This document shows, piece by piece, positions 37,487 through 46,434 of a stretch of DNA of 64,000 nt; position 1 is the first letter of the stretch, and every line of letters starts with the position of its first letter. Location: assembly GCF_000685235.1 (NCBI RefSeq), contig NZ_ARYH01000003.1:186001-250000 (forward strand), read 5' to 3'. This DNA is from Hyphomonas adhaerens MHS-3 (GTDB lineage: Bacteria > Pseudomonadota > Alphaproteobacteria > Caulobacterales > Hyphomonadaceae). The notes under the pieces were generated by a model. The model saw only the letters and a program-made list of their open reading frames with translations, was not told where the DNA came from and searched no databases. A program made the translations under genes and the position numbers.

Positions 37487-37581
37487 AATGCCCTGCATTG
37501 GTCAGGAAAGATAAAGACCGCCACGGCTTACAGGCGCCCGCACATGGGTCAAGCGCTGATCCTGCAGTTCGGCGGCAGGCC

Positions 37582-39477
37582 TCAGGGCGACGGCTCGGCG
37601 CTTTCCTCCGGCACGAACTCCGTCTCGAAGGTCAGTTTCCATAATTGGAGGTGTGCGCCCTTCATCGCGGCGGCGACCATCTGCCCATCCGGCGAGAACA
37701 CAGCCCAGTTCGCCCCGAAGGCGCCGAGGTCCTGGATTTTGGCCAGCATCGCGCCGTTCCGGGCGTCCCACAGCCGGGCGGACAGGTCATCCGCGCTGGT
37801 GACCACCATTTCGCCATCGGGGCTGAACGCGGCATTCCACAAGGGGCCGTCATGGCCTTCCAGCACAACCGGGTCGCCGGACTCCCGCCAGATACGCGCC
37901 ATGCCGTCGGCGGAGGCCACCAGCACCCGGTCGGCATTGGCGTCGGACTCAGCATAGGTCGCCGGCACGGGGCCGGACTCGATCGTACGAACCAGCGAGC
38001 CATCGCTGGAATTGAACAGCCGCACCGTGCCGTCATTCGACGCGGTCAGCAGCCGGTTCCCCAGCGGGCTGTAGTGAACGGAGCGTACAGCCGCCGAATG
38101 CGTGTCGATCCGGAAAGCTTCCTCCCCCGTCGCGACCTCCCACACCCTGACGGTGCCATCATAGGACGCGGTGACCACGCGCGCGCCATCCGGGCTGAAA
38201 TCGGCAAAGGAGACGTCCCCTGTGTGGCCGCTCAGCACCTGCACCGGGTCTCCGCCCGTCGACCGCCAGATCCGGGCCGTGTCGTCCTGGGACGCCGTCA
38301 CGACATATTCCTCGTCCGGGCTGAACTGCACGGACAGGACAGGTTCGGTATGGCCCTCCAGCACCGACAGTTCGCCAAACTCCGCCGGGGACATGCCCAC
38401 CACCCAAATCCGCGCCGTATTGTCCGCTGATGCGCTGGCCAGGAACCGGCCGCTGGGGCCGTAGTCCAGGCCGTAGATTTCGTCGGTGTGGCCCTGAAGG
38501 TCGGCATACCAGGACGCAGATTTGAGCTTCAGCCGCTCCAGCGCGCAGGGCGGGTTCGACAGGTAACGCTCGGCAACCGCAGCAAACTTGCCGTCCGGAT
38601 ATTTCTTGAGGTGCTGGCTGTATTTGGAACAGACGTCCATTTGCACGTAACCGGCGCTGGAAATGTAGATCCAGTCCTTCTCTTCCTGATCCAGTTCACC
38701 GAACTGGCACTCGCCGGAAAAGCAGAAGCGGGGATCCACATCGGAATAAATCGCCGGCTTCTGCGTGTGCTCCACAGATGCGGCGAGTTCGGACACTTCC
38801 TCACTGGCTTCCCCAACGGCGAACGACAGCGGAAAGTTCGGATCCTTCAGTTTCGGCAACAGGCTGCGGGTAAAAACGGAATACGGCACATCATCGTCGG
38901 GGCTCAGCCGGTCAAGCGCCATCTGGTTGGCCCCAGCGGCATAAACAACCAGCGTGTCGGAGGTGATGCCGGTGCGCGCCATGCCCTTGGTCATGCTGCG
39001 CGTGCCTGTGTCGAACGGATTGTCCCGGCAGGCATCGATGACCGCGAACACCATTTCCGGCTGCTGCGCCCGGATTTCGTCGAGAACTTCATCGCTCAGC
39101 GAAATCGTCCGCTTGCGCAGGCCCAGCAGCGAGCTGTGATAAGGGGCGTCCGTCAGGGCGAGATAATTCTTCCCGCCATCCGACCAGCCATGCCCCGAGA
39201 AGATGAACGCCACCCGGTCGCCCGGCTCGATCGTCTGCAGGAACGCATCGAACTGTTCCAGGAATGTATCGGTATCCGGGTTGATCAGCCGGGTGACCTC
39301 GAAGCCCAGATCATCGGCAAACACGCTGGAATAGCCGTTCGCATCGCCGACCGTTTTCCGTAAATCTGTCAGTTCGGCATAATCGCCGACCCCGACAATC
39401 AGGGCGCGATTGGTTTGCGCGGCCGCCATCTGCGCAAGGCAGGCCGAGATCAACAGCAGGCAGACCGTCCGGAACAT
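37582..39477 (-). CDS. Exported caspase-fold (peptidase C14) protein with seven WD40 repeats
   Basis: The 631-residue protein begins with a signal peptide ([20 protein letters not shown]). Residues 23-235 form a caspase-like domain: [15 protein letters not shown], the histidine in FIFSGHGW (His96) and the cysteine in VIDACRDNP (Cys150), so the His-Cys dyad is intact. After a linker with several cysteines, seven WD40 repeats run from about 326 to 613, each with a GH and a terminal W-like strand ([61 protein letters not shown]). GGGAGG precedes the ATG. An export signal on an orthocaspase is notable, so it would act in the periplasm or outside. Targets are unknown. It lies between glyQ and glyS. 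Confidence 0.88.
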   Translation of the reverse strand: MFRTVCLLLISACLAQMAAAQTNRALIVGVGDYAELTDLRKTVGDANGYSSVFADDLGFEVTRLINPDTDTFLEQFDAFLQTIEPGDRVAFIFSGHGWSDGGKNYLALTDAPYHSSLLGLRKRTISLSDEVLDEIRAQQPEMVFAVIDACRDNPFDTGTRSMTKGMARTGITSDTLVVYAAGANQMALDRLSPDDDVPYSVFTRSLLPKLKDPNFPLSFAVGEASEEVSELAASVEHTQKPAIYSDVDPRFCFSGECQFGELDQEEKDWIYISSAGYVQMDVCSKYSQHLKKYPDGKFAAVAERYLSNPPCALERLKLKSASWYADLQGHTDEIYGLDYGPSGRFLASASADNTARIWVVGMSPAEFGELSVLEGHTEPVLSVQFSPDEEYVVTASQDDTARIWRSTGGDPVQVLSGHTGDVSFADFSPDGARVVTASYDGTVRVWEVATGEEAFRIDTHSAAVRSVHYSPLGNRLLTASNDGTVRLFNSSDGSLVRTIESGPVPATYAESDANADRVLVASADGMARIWRESGDPVVLEGHDGPLWNAAFSPDGEMVVTSADDLSARLWDARNGAMLAKIQDLGAFGANWAVFSPDGQMVAAAMKGAHLQLWKLTFETEFVPEESAEPSP

Positions 39478-39529
39478 CTGAATTCCTCCCACGAAAGAGA
39501 GGTTACCCCGACGCCCGCTATGGACCAAA

Positions 39530-39772
39530 TCAAAGCTTGTTATGGCTGCCGTCGCACAGAGGGCTCTTGCCGGTCCGCTTGCAGGCGCAGAGGAAGACCT
39601 TGCCGGTTTTCGACGCTTCCCAGCCCTGCGGGACGAATTCCGTGCCCTTGTGGCTGCCATCGCAGAAAGGCTGGGTCTTCGATCGCCCACAGGCACACCA
39701 CCAGTAGATCTTGCCTTCTTCGACTTCGACAGCCACAGGCTCACGCCCGCCGATTTCAGGGTCTCCGGACAT
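39530..39772 (-). CDS. CDGSH iron-sulfur domain protein (two motifs)
   Basis: The 80-residue protein carries two CDGSH 2Fe-2S motifs: Cys26, Cys28, Cys37, His41 ([16 protein letters not shown]) and Cys62, Cys64, Cys73, His77 ([16 protein letters not shown]). Each should bind one redox-active cluster with a labile histidine ligand. The family includes mitoNEET-like proteins; bacterial members with two motifs have no agreed function. No signal peptide is seen, so it is cytosolic. It is the third gene of glyQ-DUF2314-CDGSH-caspase-glyS, with 33 bases to the upstream gene and 52 to the caspase gene. Confidence 0.92.
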   Translation of the reverse strand: MSGDPEIGGREPVAVEVEEGKIYWWCACGRSKTQPFCDGSHKGTEFVPQGWEASKTGKVFLCACKRTGKSPLCDGSHNKL

Positions 39773-39805
39773 GTACAGCCTCCGCCATTGCGATCCTCTC
39801 CGGGC

Positions 39806-40291
39806 CTAAGGCACCGGCGAGTCGTGGAACATGGCCCGGATGTTATCGATTTTGGCGTCGGGCGCCAAATTCATCATGGCGCGGGTCGTGTAGGCCCCGC
39901 GGAATTTCCCGTCCTCCCGGAAGCGCCAGTCGGCGATTTGCTCCGGCCGGAAGGCAATCATGTCGCCGGCTTCCAACCCGTCGCGGATCTCATGGTCCTC
40001 GGGAACGACGCCCGCATAGTGCGCGTCATTTACCTGACGGATATCGGCCAGCCAGACATGTTCTTCGGTGTAGCGGTCCGAGGAGGTCGTCACGTTCAGC
40101 GCGAAATCGGAATAGGCCGGATCGCCGGACTGAAGCGCGTCCCAGAAAACGGGCAGCGTCTGCCGGGCTTCCGCGACGGCCTCTTTCATTGCGTTGTATT
40201 TGTAGAGAGGTGGCGGGCCTTCCTCGGCAACACGTTCCCCGCTGCAAGCAGCGATCAGGGCCAGTGCCAGGAAGAGACCCGGCGCCTTCAT
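39806..40291 (-). CDS. DUF2314 lipoprotein (YegJ type)
   Basis: The 161-residue protein starts [16 protein letters not shown] with lipobox IAAC (Cys16). The mature part matches DUF2314: [57 protein letters not shown] and [12 protein letters not shown]. Function of the domain is unknown; E. coli YegJ is a relative. The ATG overlaps the glyQ stop (ATGA, 4 bases), so its translation is probably coupled to glyQ, although the product is exported and GlyQ is not. Confidence 0.85.
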   Translation of the reverse strand: MKAPGLFLALALIAACSGERVAEEGPPPLYKYNAMKEAVAEARQTLPVFWDALQSGDPAYSDFALNVTTSSDRYTEEHVWLADIRQVNDAHYAGVVPEDHEIRDGLEAGDMIAFRPEQIADWRFREDGKFRGAYTTRAMMNLAPDAKIDNIRAMFHDSPVP

Positions 40292-41190
40292 CCCCCGGCC
40301 CGCGCGTCTTCCTGCTCGGCCCATTGTTCGGCGGCGCCGCGGGCGAGGTCACGGACCCGGCCGATATAGGCCTGCCGCTCGGTCGGGCTGATCGCGCCGC
40401 GGGCGTCGATCAGGTTGAAAGTATGACTGGCCTTCAGCGCATAGTCATAGGCGGGCAGCGGTTTGCCGGCGGCGCGCAGGGCGTTCGACTGGTTCTCGCA
40501 ATCGGCAAACCAGCGCTTCAGCATCTCGACATCGGAAAATTCGAAGTTGAAGGCCGACTGCTGCTTCTCGTTTTCGAGGAACACATCACCATAGCTGAGC
40601 GGAACCTCAGAGTCCGGATCATTGTACGGCAGGTCATAGACGTTATCGACGCCGAACACATACATGGCGAGGCGTTCGAGGCCGTAAGTCAGCTCACCCG
40701 AAACCGGGCGCACATCGAGGCCGCCGACCTGCTGGAAATATGTGTACTGGCTGACTTCCATCCCGTCGCACCAGACTTCCCACCCAAGGCCCCAGGCGCC
40801 GACGGTCGGGTTCTCCCAGTCGTCCTCGACAAAGCGGATGTCGTGGACGGTCGGGTCGATGCCGATCTTGTAGAGGCTGGTCAGGTAAAGGTCCTGCAGG
40901 TTGTCCGGGTTCGGCTTCAGGATGACCTGGAACTGGTAATAGTGGCCGAGGCGGTTCGGGTTCTCGCCATAGCGCGCGTCTTTCGGACGGCGCGACGGCT
41001 GGACGTAAGCCGCCCGCCAGTTCTTCGGGCCCAGCGCGCGCAGCACAGTGGCCGGATGCAGCGTCCCGGCGCCGACTTCCATGTCGTAAGGCTGCAGGAC
41101 GGCACAGCCCTGCTCTGCCCAGTAATTCTGAAGCGTCAGGATCAGGTCCTGGAAGGATTTCGGCTTGGCTTCTGCCTTGGGTGCGGACAT
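40288..41190 (-). CDS. glyQ: Glycyl-tRNA synthetase alpha subunit
   Basis: The 300-residue protein has [31 protein letters not shown], the standard class II N-terminus, then [26 protein letters not shown] and [20 protein letters not shown], with [19 protein letters not shown] near residue 195. It activates glycine and binds GlyS. Its stop overlaps the DUF2314 lipoprotein by 4 bases. Two tiny membrane-protein genes precede it, 73 bases away. Confidence 0.96.
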   Translation of the reverse strand: MSAPKAEAKPKSFQDLILTLQNYWAEQGCAVLQPYDMEVGAGTLHPATVLRALGPKNWRAAYVQPSRRPKDARYGENPNRLGHYYQFQVILKPNPDNLQDLYLTSLYKIGIDPTVHDIRFVEDDWENPTVGAWGLGWEVWCDGMEVSQYTYFQQVGGLDVRPVSGELTYGLERLAMYVFGVDNVYDLPYNDPDSEVPLSYGDVFLENEKQQSAFNFEFSDVEMLKRWFADCENQSNALRAAGKPLPAYDYALKASHTFNLIDARGAISPTERQAYIGRVRDLARGAAEQWAEQEDARAGG

Positions 41191-41263
41191 GGCTTGGTTC
41201 CGTTGGAAAATTTCCCTGCCGGACTAGCCCCGCTGGCGCAGGGGCGCAAGCGCGGGCGTTTGC

Positions 41264-41401
41264 TCAGAAACAGCCACGGGAGTCCGGATCGTCCATGGAT
41301 CCGCCATCGCGGCCGGTGACGAAGCGGTAAAAGCCGGAATGGCCCATCATGGCGACGAAAATGCCGCTGAGAAGAAACAACCAGAACAGGGCTGCAAACA
41401 A
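41264..41401 (-). CDS. Tiny single-span membrane protein (45 residues)
   Basis: A TTG start follows GAGGAG by 9 bases and encodes 45 residues: MFAALFWLFLLSGIFVAMMG forms one membrane helix, followed by HSGFYRFVTGRDGG and an acidic tail with a final Cys. It is too short for ordinary gene calls but has a good ribosome-binding site and lies 12 bases after a similar small gene. The pattern (F)xxLFWxFL...GxxV...(F)YR(R/F)...RD is shared by both. It precedes glyQ by 73 bases. Function unknown. Confidence 0.6.
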   Translation of the reverse strand: MFAALFWLFLLSGIFVAMMGHSGFYRFVTGRDGGSMDDPDSRGCF

Positions 41402-41413
41402 GGGTCCGTCTCC

Positions 41414-41521
41414 TCAGTAGCGCCCGTCGCGGTCATCCCGCCGCCGGTACACGCTGGTAAAGCCCAATCCCGCAACGATCAGGCCGATCACCAGGAAACT
41501 CCAGAACAAGATGCCGAACAC
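41414..41521 (-). CDS. Tiny single-span membrane protein (35 residues)
   Basis: A GTG start preceded by GGAGG (9-base spacing) encodes 35 residues: MFGILFWSFLVIGLIVAGLG as one membrane helix, then FTSVYRRRDDRDGRY, a charged cytosolic tail by the positive-inside rule. It resembles the product of the gene just downstream in helix sequence and in the YR...RD tail. Both lie between the methyltransferase and glyQ, all on the minus strand. The gene is supported by its Shine-Dalgarno sequence and coding-like composition only. Confidence 0.6.
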   Translation of the reverse strand: MFGILFWSFLVIGLIVAGLGFTSVYRRRDDRDGRY

Positions 41522-41603
41522 TTCAATGCTCCTCCCTGCCCCCTTTGCCTGCCTCAGGCTTAAGGTGGGACCGGATCACGGTAGCACAAGTCCAGACAAG
41601 GCC

Positions 41604-42326
41604 CTACCAGGCGATTGGTTCACCCCGGCGGACCGCTTCCAGCGCCGGGCTGGGCGACCCATCCGACTGGTGGGTGACCAGCGGCGCCAGCAGGCGCACC
41701 GGCCCGCGCTTCAGCCCCTTGCGGCCACGTACCAGCACGCGCCGCGCCTCCTCGCCCGGCTTCGACGCAATCGGCAGCACGGTGATTTCCCCCGTTTGCC
41801 GGTCGAATGTGGCGAGGATCCGGGCCAGCTCCGCGGCGCGGTGGATCATCACCAGCGGCGCGCGGGGCTTTGCCGCAAACGCCATGGCCTTGATCCAGCC
41901 GGCAAGGTCCAGCGTCTCGATATAGGCGTCCGCTTTTCCCTCGCCCGGCGCGGAGATGCGCCCCGGCTCGAAATAAGGTGGATTGGCGAAGACGAGGTCG
42001 AACCGGTTCTCATGGGCGCGGACCCAGCCGGAGGCTTCGCCGGTCTCCACGGTCACCCGGCCGGCAAATCCGTTACGGTCGGCGCCCGTGCGGGCTAAGT
42101 CCGCCATGGTCATGTCGAGGTCCAGCCCGGTCAGCCGGACGTCGTCCATACGATAGGCCGCCGGCAGCAGGGCCCCGCCGCAACCGCAGCCGATTTCCAG
42201 CACCTCGCCGCCCGGCCGGCAGGCGAGCGCGGCGGCCAGCAGCAGCGAATCGGTGCCCGCCCGGAAGCCCTGCTCCGGCTGAACCAGGTGCACGCGGCCC
42301 TGATAGACCGTGTCTTCGGTCGTCAT
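41604..42326 (-). CDS. tRNA1(Val) (adenine-N6)-methyltransferase-like enzyme
   Basis: The 240-residue protein has the SAM motif LEIGCGCGG (43-51), LTGLDLD for the acidic ribose contact, and FANPPYFE with the N6-adenine catalytic motif NPPY (115-118). The N-terminus LVQPEQGFRAGTDSLLLAAAL is the TrmN6/YfiC signature. It probably methylates A37 of tRNA1(Val); other RNA adenine targets are possible. Its start overlaps the stop of the DUF2007 gene by 4 bases. Confidence 0.88.
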   Translation of the reverse strand: MTTEDTVYQGRVHLVQPEQGFRAGTDSLLLAAALACRPGGEVLEIGCGCGGALLPAAYRMDDVRLTGLDLDMTMADLARTGADRNGFAGRVTVETGEASGWVRAHENRFDLVFANPPYFEPGRISAPGEGKADAYIETLDLAGWIKAMAFAAKPRAPLVMIHRAAELARILATFDRQTGEITVLPIASKPGEEARRVLVRGRKGLKRGPVRLLAPLVTHQSDGSPSPALEAVRRGEPIAW

Positions 42327-42529
42327 CCCTTATCGACCCCGGCCAGCGCCGCCAGCGCATGCTCCTTCACGGCTTCCTGCACCATGACCCGGCGCGGGAA
42401 GGCGCCGATATTGCCCTCCACGGCCGAGATATGCTGGTCGGCCACGAAATAATCGATGCCCGCTTCCTGTAGCAGATGCTCCACATAGCTCAGCTTGATC
42501 AGGTCGTTGGTCCTGAAAACCTCTTCCAT
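42323..42529 (-). CDS. DUF2007 domain protein
   Basis: The 68-residue protein matches DUF2007, a small ferredoxin-like fold: EEVFRTNDLIKLSYVEHLLQEAGI, then VEGNIGAFPRRVMV. The role is unknown; a PII-like, signal-transducing role has been suggested for similar folds but is not shown. It overlaps the upstream lipoprotein gene by one base (TGATG) and the methyltransferase by 4 bases, so the three are an operon. Confidence 0.88.
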   Translation of the reverse strand: MEEVFRTNDLIKLSYVEHLLQEAGIDYFVADQHISAVEGNIGAFPRRVMVQEAVKEHALAALAGVDKG

Positions 42530-43023
42530 CAGGAGGTCGCCGAACCCCGGAGGTTTATGTCCACCGACCGGGCGTCATAGACGTTCGGACGGTCTGGCTT
42601 TTCGCCCGAGCCGACCTTGATCTCCAGCACTTCGGTCACCTTGCCGCTGCTGCTGGTGCCGCCCAGCGGAAAGCCGATGCCGACGCCCACCCCAACGCTG
42701 GAACGGCCATAGGAGCCGGTCGATCCGCCAATGCTGACGGATGTCCGGCTGCCGCTGGCGCGCGCCGATTCGTCGGACGAGTAGGAACTGGTCACTTCGA
42801 ACCACTCCTTGCCCTGCTCCATCGTCACTTCTGCCGCGCGCAGCAAGGCCCGGTCACGCGCTTTCGCCGCGTCCGTATCGGTGTAGGACACCTGGAACCG
42901 GTCGTTCTCAATCTGCAGGGATTCATAGCCCATGGCGCCAGACTTGGCGGCGGGCCCGTAGGTGGACGTGCTGGCGCAGGCTGCCACCAACACGATCGCG
43001 GAACACATGAGGAGACGCTTCAT
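42529..43023 (-). CDS. CC0125/CC1285-family lipoprotein
   Basis: The 164-residue protein has a signal MKRLLMCSAIVLVAAC with lipobox VAAC (Cys16). The mature N-terminus (YGPAAKSGAMGYESLQIEND, FQVSYTDTDAAKARDRALLR) is the conserved core of Caulobacter-type CC0125/CC1285 lipoproteins. A Gly/Ser-rich segment around residues 95-130 (SIGGSTGSYGRSSVGVGVGI) could form a beta-rich or glycine-zipper-like part. Function unknown. It heads the lipoprotein-DUF2007-methyltransferase unit and is divergent from ispB. Confidence 0.82.
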   Translation of the reverse strand: MKRLLMCSAIVLVAACASTSTYGPAAKSGAMGYESLQIENDRFQVSYTDTDAAKARDRALLRAAEVTMEQGKEWFEVTSSYSSDESARASGSRTSVSIGGSTGSYGRSSVGVGVGIGFPLGGTSSSGKVTEVLEIKVGSGEKPDRPNVYDARSVDINLRGSATS

Positions 43024-43170
43024 GCCTGCAATCTAACCTGCAAGCCCTTTGGTCCGCCAGTCTTTCCATGATCACGCCAATTTGCGCAGATATGCTGCGG
43101 CCCGGTGCCACGTCGTTCTTGCCTCTCCGCTCGCTTAAGCCTAATTGCACCTGTCTGCGACAATTCCGGA

Positions 43171-44193
43171 GTGCTCCGTTTGACCCTGTCCCCCAAACCG
43201 AAAGGCAAGTCTGCCTCCGGCTCGGTGGTGGACCGTATGCAGGCCCTGGTGGCCGGCGATCTCGCGGAAGTCGAGAAAATCCTCATCGACCGCGCGGCCA
43301 GCCCTGTTGCCGTCATTCCGGATCTCTCGGGTTACATCGTCTCGGCCGGCGGCAAGCGCCTGCGCCCGATGCTGACCCTGATAGCCGCCCATGCGGTCGG
43401 CAAACCGAACAACGCCACCCACGTCCTCGCGGCCGCTGTGGAGTTCATCCACACTGCCACCCTGCTGCACGATGATGTCGTCGACGAGAGTGACCTGCGC
43501 CGCGGCAAGCCCGCCGCCAAGGCGATCTGGGGCAACAGCGCCTCCATCCTGGTGGGCGATTTCCTGTTCGCCCGCGCCTTCAACCTGCTGGTCGAAACCC
43601 GCAGCCTGGACATCCTGGACAAGCTGGCCACGGCCTCCACCACGATTGCCGAAGGCGAAGTGCGCCAGCTGGCCGCGATGAATGCGCGGGACATGCCGAC
43701 CGAAGAATATCTCGCCATTGTCGAGGCCAAGACCGGCGCCCTGTTCGAGGCGGCCGCCGAATCCGGCGCCATGTCCGCGGGCGGCGACGAATTTGCCCAT
43801 GCCTTCGCGACCTATGGCAAGAATCTCGGCCTCGCCTTCCAGATCATCGACGATGTGCTGGACTATGGCGGCACCACGTCTGTCATCGGCAAGTCGGTCG
43901 GCGACGACTTCCGCGAGTGCAAGATCACCCTCCCGGTAATCATTGCGAAACGCCGCGGCTCTGATGAAGATCGCGCTTTCTGGGACCGTGCGATGAACCC
44001 GGATACGCAGGAAGACGCAGACCTTGCCCACGCCGTGCACCTGATCCGCGCCACCGGCGCCGCCGAGGCCACCGTGCAGGAAGCCGAAGCCTATGCCGGC
44101 ATGGCCAAGGGCGCCCTGCGTCCGCTGCCGGACTCGCCCTACCGCGACGCGCTCATCGACCTCGCCGACTTCTGCGTCAGCCGCGCCTACTAG
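43171..44193 (+). CDS. ispB: Polyprenyl diphosphate synthase (octaprenyl type)
   Basis: The 340-residue prenyltransferase has GGKRLRP (60-66), the first aspartate-rich motif in LLHDDVVDESDLRRG (DDVVD 101-105) and the second in IIDDVLDYGG, the features of trans-long-chain prenyl synthases. It makes the polyprenyl tail of ubiquinone; the chain length cannot be told. The frame is open 66 bases further upstream from another GTG (43105), but no ATG is available; the GTG at 43171 gives the more normal length. The Shine-Dalgarno sequence is weak. Confidence 0.9.
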   Translation: MLRLTLSPKPKGKSASGSVVDRMQALVAGDLAEVEKILIDRAASPVAVIPDLSGYIVSAGGKRLRPMLTLIAAHAVGKPNNATHVLAAAVEFIHTATLLHDDVVDESDLRRGKPAAKAIWGNSASILVGDFLFARAFNLLVETRSLDILDKLATASTTIAEGEVRQLAAMNARDMPTEEYLAIVEAKTGALFEAAAESGAMSAGGDEFAHAFATYGKNLGLAFQIIDDVLDYGGTTSVIGKSVGDDFRECKITLPVIIAKRRGSDEDRAFWDRAMNPDTQEDADLAHAVHLIRATGAAEATVQEAEAYAGMAKGALRPLPDSPYRDALIDLADFCVSRAY

Positions 44194-44213
44194 GCCATAA
44201 GGATCAATGACCA

Positions 44214-44239
44214 GGGGGCGCCCCGGACAGGCCGCCCCC
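44214..44239. terminator. Weak hairpin between ispB and the CocE-type gene
   Basis: GGGGGCG (44214-44220) and CGCCCCC (44233-44239) can pair across a 12-base loop between these two convergent genes. No good U-tract follows on either strand, so termination here is uncertain. Confidence 0.4.
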
Positions 44240-44250
44240 CGGCTTTGCGA

Positions 44251-46176
44251 TTACTCGACGACCGGCAACACCACGGAACTGGCGGATTTGCCGCCATGCC
44301 AGATCGATTGCGTGGCCTTCTGATAGTCTTCCGGCTTCGCATACATGATGTTGTCGACGAAGGTCTGCGGATTGCGGTCATAGAGCGGGAACAGGCTCGA
44401 CTGCACCTGCACCATGATCTTGTGGCCCGGCAGGAAGACGTGATCGACATTGGGAAGCGACCATTTGTAATGCTCGACTTCACCCGGCTTCAGCGCAACG
44501 GGTTCTGCCAGGCTGTCGACATAACGACCGCGGAAAATCTCAATGCCGATCGGCAGTTCGAAGCCAGGCATGGGCGGCTTGCTGCCCTGGATTGCCGGCT
44601 CAGGCACGTCGTTCGGATAGACGTCGATCAGTTTCACCACCCAGTCGCTGTCCGTCCCGGTTGTCGAGGCGAACAGCTCAACTTCCGGAGCACCCATGAT
44701 GTGGACGGCCTCCTCGAGCGGTTCCGTCTCCCAGACGGCGACGTCTGGACGATCCGACACAAAACGCTGGTCATGCACCAGCCACGGCTTCCACTGGTCA
44801 GCGTCGCTCATGTCGATCGGGCGCGGAATGAAGGGCACCGGATGCGCCGGGTCGCTGACATAGTCGTCATGTCCGGCCTTTGCCGGCTTGTCGAAGCTGG
44901 CGGCGCCATCGGCTGAAAGATACAGCGGTTTCGACGAGCCCATCGGCCAGCGCGGGGATTCCTGCCATTCATTGATGCCGGTCGCATAGGTCAGCACCGG
45001 CGGCGTGTTCGGTTTCGGCGCGCCCTTCAGCCAGTGATCGAAATAAGGCTTCACATATTTCACACGCCACTCTCTGGCCGTATCTCCCGTGAAGGTCAGA
45101 TCGCCCAGCTCATAGCCGTAATGGTTGGCACCTGAGTGACGCCATGGGCCGATCACCAGCGAGACCATGTCGTTGTTCTTGTCCTTCGGCTCCAGCGCCC
45201 GGTAGACCGCAGGGCCGCCATAGCTGTCTTCCTGGTCCCACTGGCCCAGTTCGATCATGGTCGGCACTTTCAGCGGCCGGGCAGCAAGCCATTTGTCGAC
45301 GGCCTGCAAGGACCAGAAATCGGTATAGGCAGGATTTTCAAGGAACTTGCGGACACCCGGCACGTGCGTGATGCCGACCGATTTCGCAAAGTCCGCAACG
45401 GAGCCAGCCTCAAGATAGCGCGTATACTGGTCGCCCGCCCCAAGGGCGAGGCCGCCCCCGCCTGCGCCCTTGTTGACGGCCATCCAGAGGGCAAATTCGA
45501 GCGAACTCACCCGGAAGGCGCCATTATGGAACCAGTCGTCGCCGATCCAGCCATCCACCATGGGGCTCTCCGCGACGGCAGCTTTCAGCGCCGGATGCGG
45601 ATCGATCGTCGCCATAAGCGCCGTGAACCCGAGGTAGGACGAGCCAATGATTCCGACCTTGCCGTTCGACTCCGGCACATTCTTCGACAGCCAGTCGATC
45701 GTGTCATAGGCATCCGTCGCCTCGTCGATCCCCGTATCGTTCAGCGGGCCGGAAAGCGGCCGGTTCAGAACAAACTCGCCCTCGGAACGATGAAGGCCCC
45801 GGATATCCTGATAAACGCGGATATAGCCATCTTCGGCGAACTCGATGTCCATCGCCGGCAGGATGTCGACGATCCGCTGGCTGGGAACGCGGTGGACGTC
45901 GCCATAGGCATCATAGGGCGTGCGGGACAGGAGAATGGGGCCGTTCTTCGTGCCTTTCTTCATCACGATCACGGTGTAGAGCTTCGTCCCGTCGCGCATC
46001 GGCACCATCACTTCCCGGCGGATGAAGTCTGCCGACGGCAGGACCGGGTCGTAGCTTTCAATGACGTCGGGCGTCATCGGCGTGACCGGCGCTGCGTCCT
46101 GCGCTGACGCGGTCAGACCTCCAAACAGCAGACCGGCCGCCATGAGCAGAGCCGAGGATGAACGAAGCAATTTCAT
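44251..46176 (-). CDS. Exported CocE/NonD-type hydrolase (peptidase S15 family)
   Basis: The 641-residue protein has a signal peptide (cut likely after TASA, residue 25). The alpha/beta-hydrolase domain has VMVPMRDGTKLYT, LLSRTPYDAYG, VYQDIRGLHRSEGEF, and the nucleophile motif GSSYLG with Ser180 (GxSYxG). The C-terminal jelly-roll (X-Pro dipeptidase C-terminal-like) contains the W(S)LPNVDHVFLPGHKIMVQVQSS strand. Members are acyl hydrolases such as CocE or cephalosporin acylases; the substrate here is not known. A long open frame runs further upstream, but the signal peptide identifies this start. Confidence 0.88.
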   Translation of the reverse strand: MKLLRSSSALLMAAGLLFGGLTASAQDAAPVTPMTPDVIESYDPVLPSADFIRREVMVPMRDGTKLYTVIVMKKGTKNGPILLSRTPYDAYGDVHRVPSQRIVDILPAMDIEFAEDGYIRVYQDIRGLHRSEGEFVLNRPLSGPLNDTGIDEATDAYDTIDWLSKNVPESNGKVGIIGSSYLGFTALMATIDPHPALKAAVAESPMVDGWIGDDWFHNGAFRVSSLEFALWMAVNKGAGGGGLALGAGDQYTRYLEAGSVADFAKSVGITHVPGVRKFLENPAYTDFWSLQAVDKWLAARPLKVPTMIELGQWDQEDSYGGPAVYRALEPKDKNNDMVSLVIGPWRHSGANHYGYELGDLTFTGDTAREWRVKYVKPYFDHWLKGAPKPNTPPVLTYATGINEWQESPRWPMGSSKPLYLSADGAASFDKPAKAGHDDYVSDPAHPVPFIPRPIDMSDADQWKPWLVHDQRFVSDRPDVAVWETEPLEEAVHIMGAPEVELFASTTGTDSDWVVKLIDVYPNDVPEPAIQGSKPPMPGFELPIGIEIFRGRYVDSLAEPVALKPGEVEHYKWSLPNVDHVFLPGHKIMVQVQSSLFPLYDRNPQTFVDNIMYAKPEDYQKATQSIWHGGKSASSVVLPVVE

Positions 46177-46434
46177 GAGCGGGAGTCCCTGTTGTGGGCC
46201 GGACGGGATGGTCTCACCCGATCGGACCGGCCCAACCTTAAAGTAGAACGCACCAATTGATAAAGTGCGGCGTAAACACTGCAAACCCCCATACGGCGGC
46301 ACGGGGGTAACGGGCAAGGCAGCGAATAAGCCGGGGTTGCGTCGGCGCAGGTGACGCGACGGCACAATTTACGCGGCGCGTTGCGTTGCTACCATCTGCC
46401 TTGAGACCAGCCATGGCGGACCGGAGCGAGCACG

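Noticed and set aside
43105..43171. Upstream GTG start for ispB at 43105
   Set aside because: It would add 22 residues unlike the family N-terminus; the GTG at 43171 gives the normal length, though the choice is not certain.
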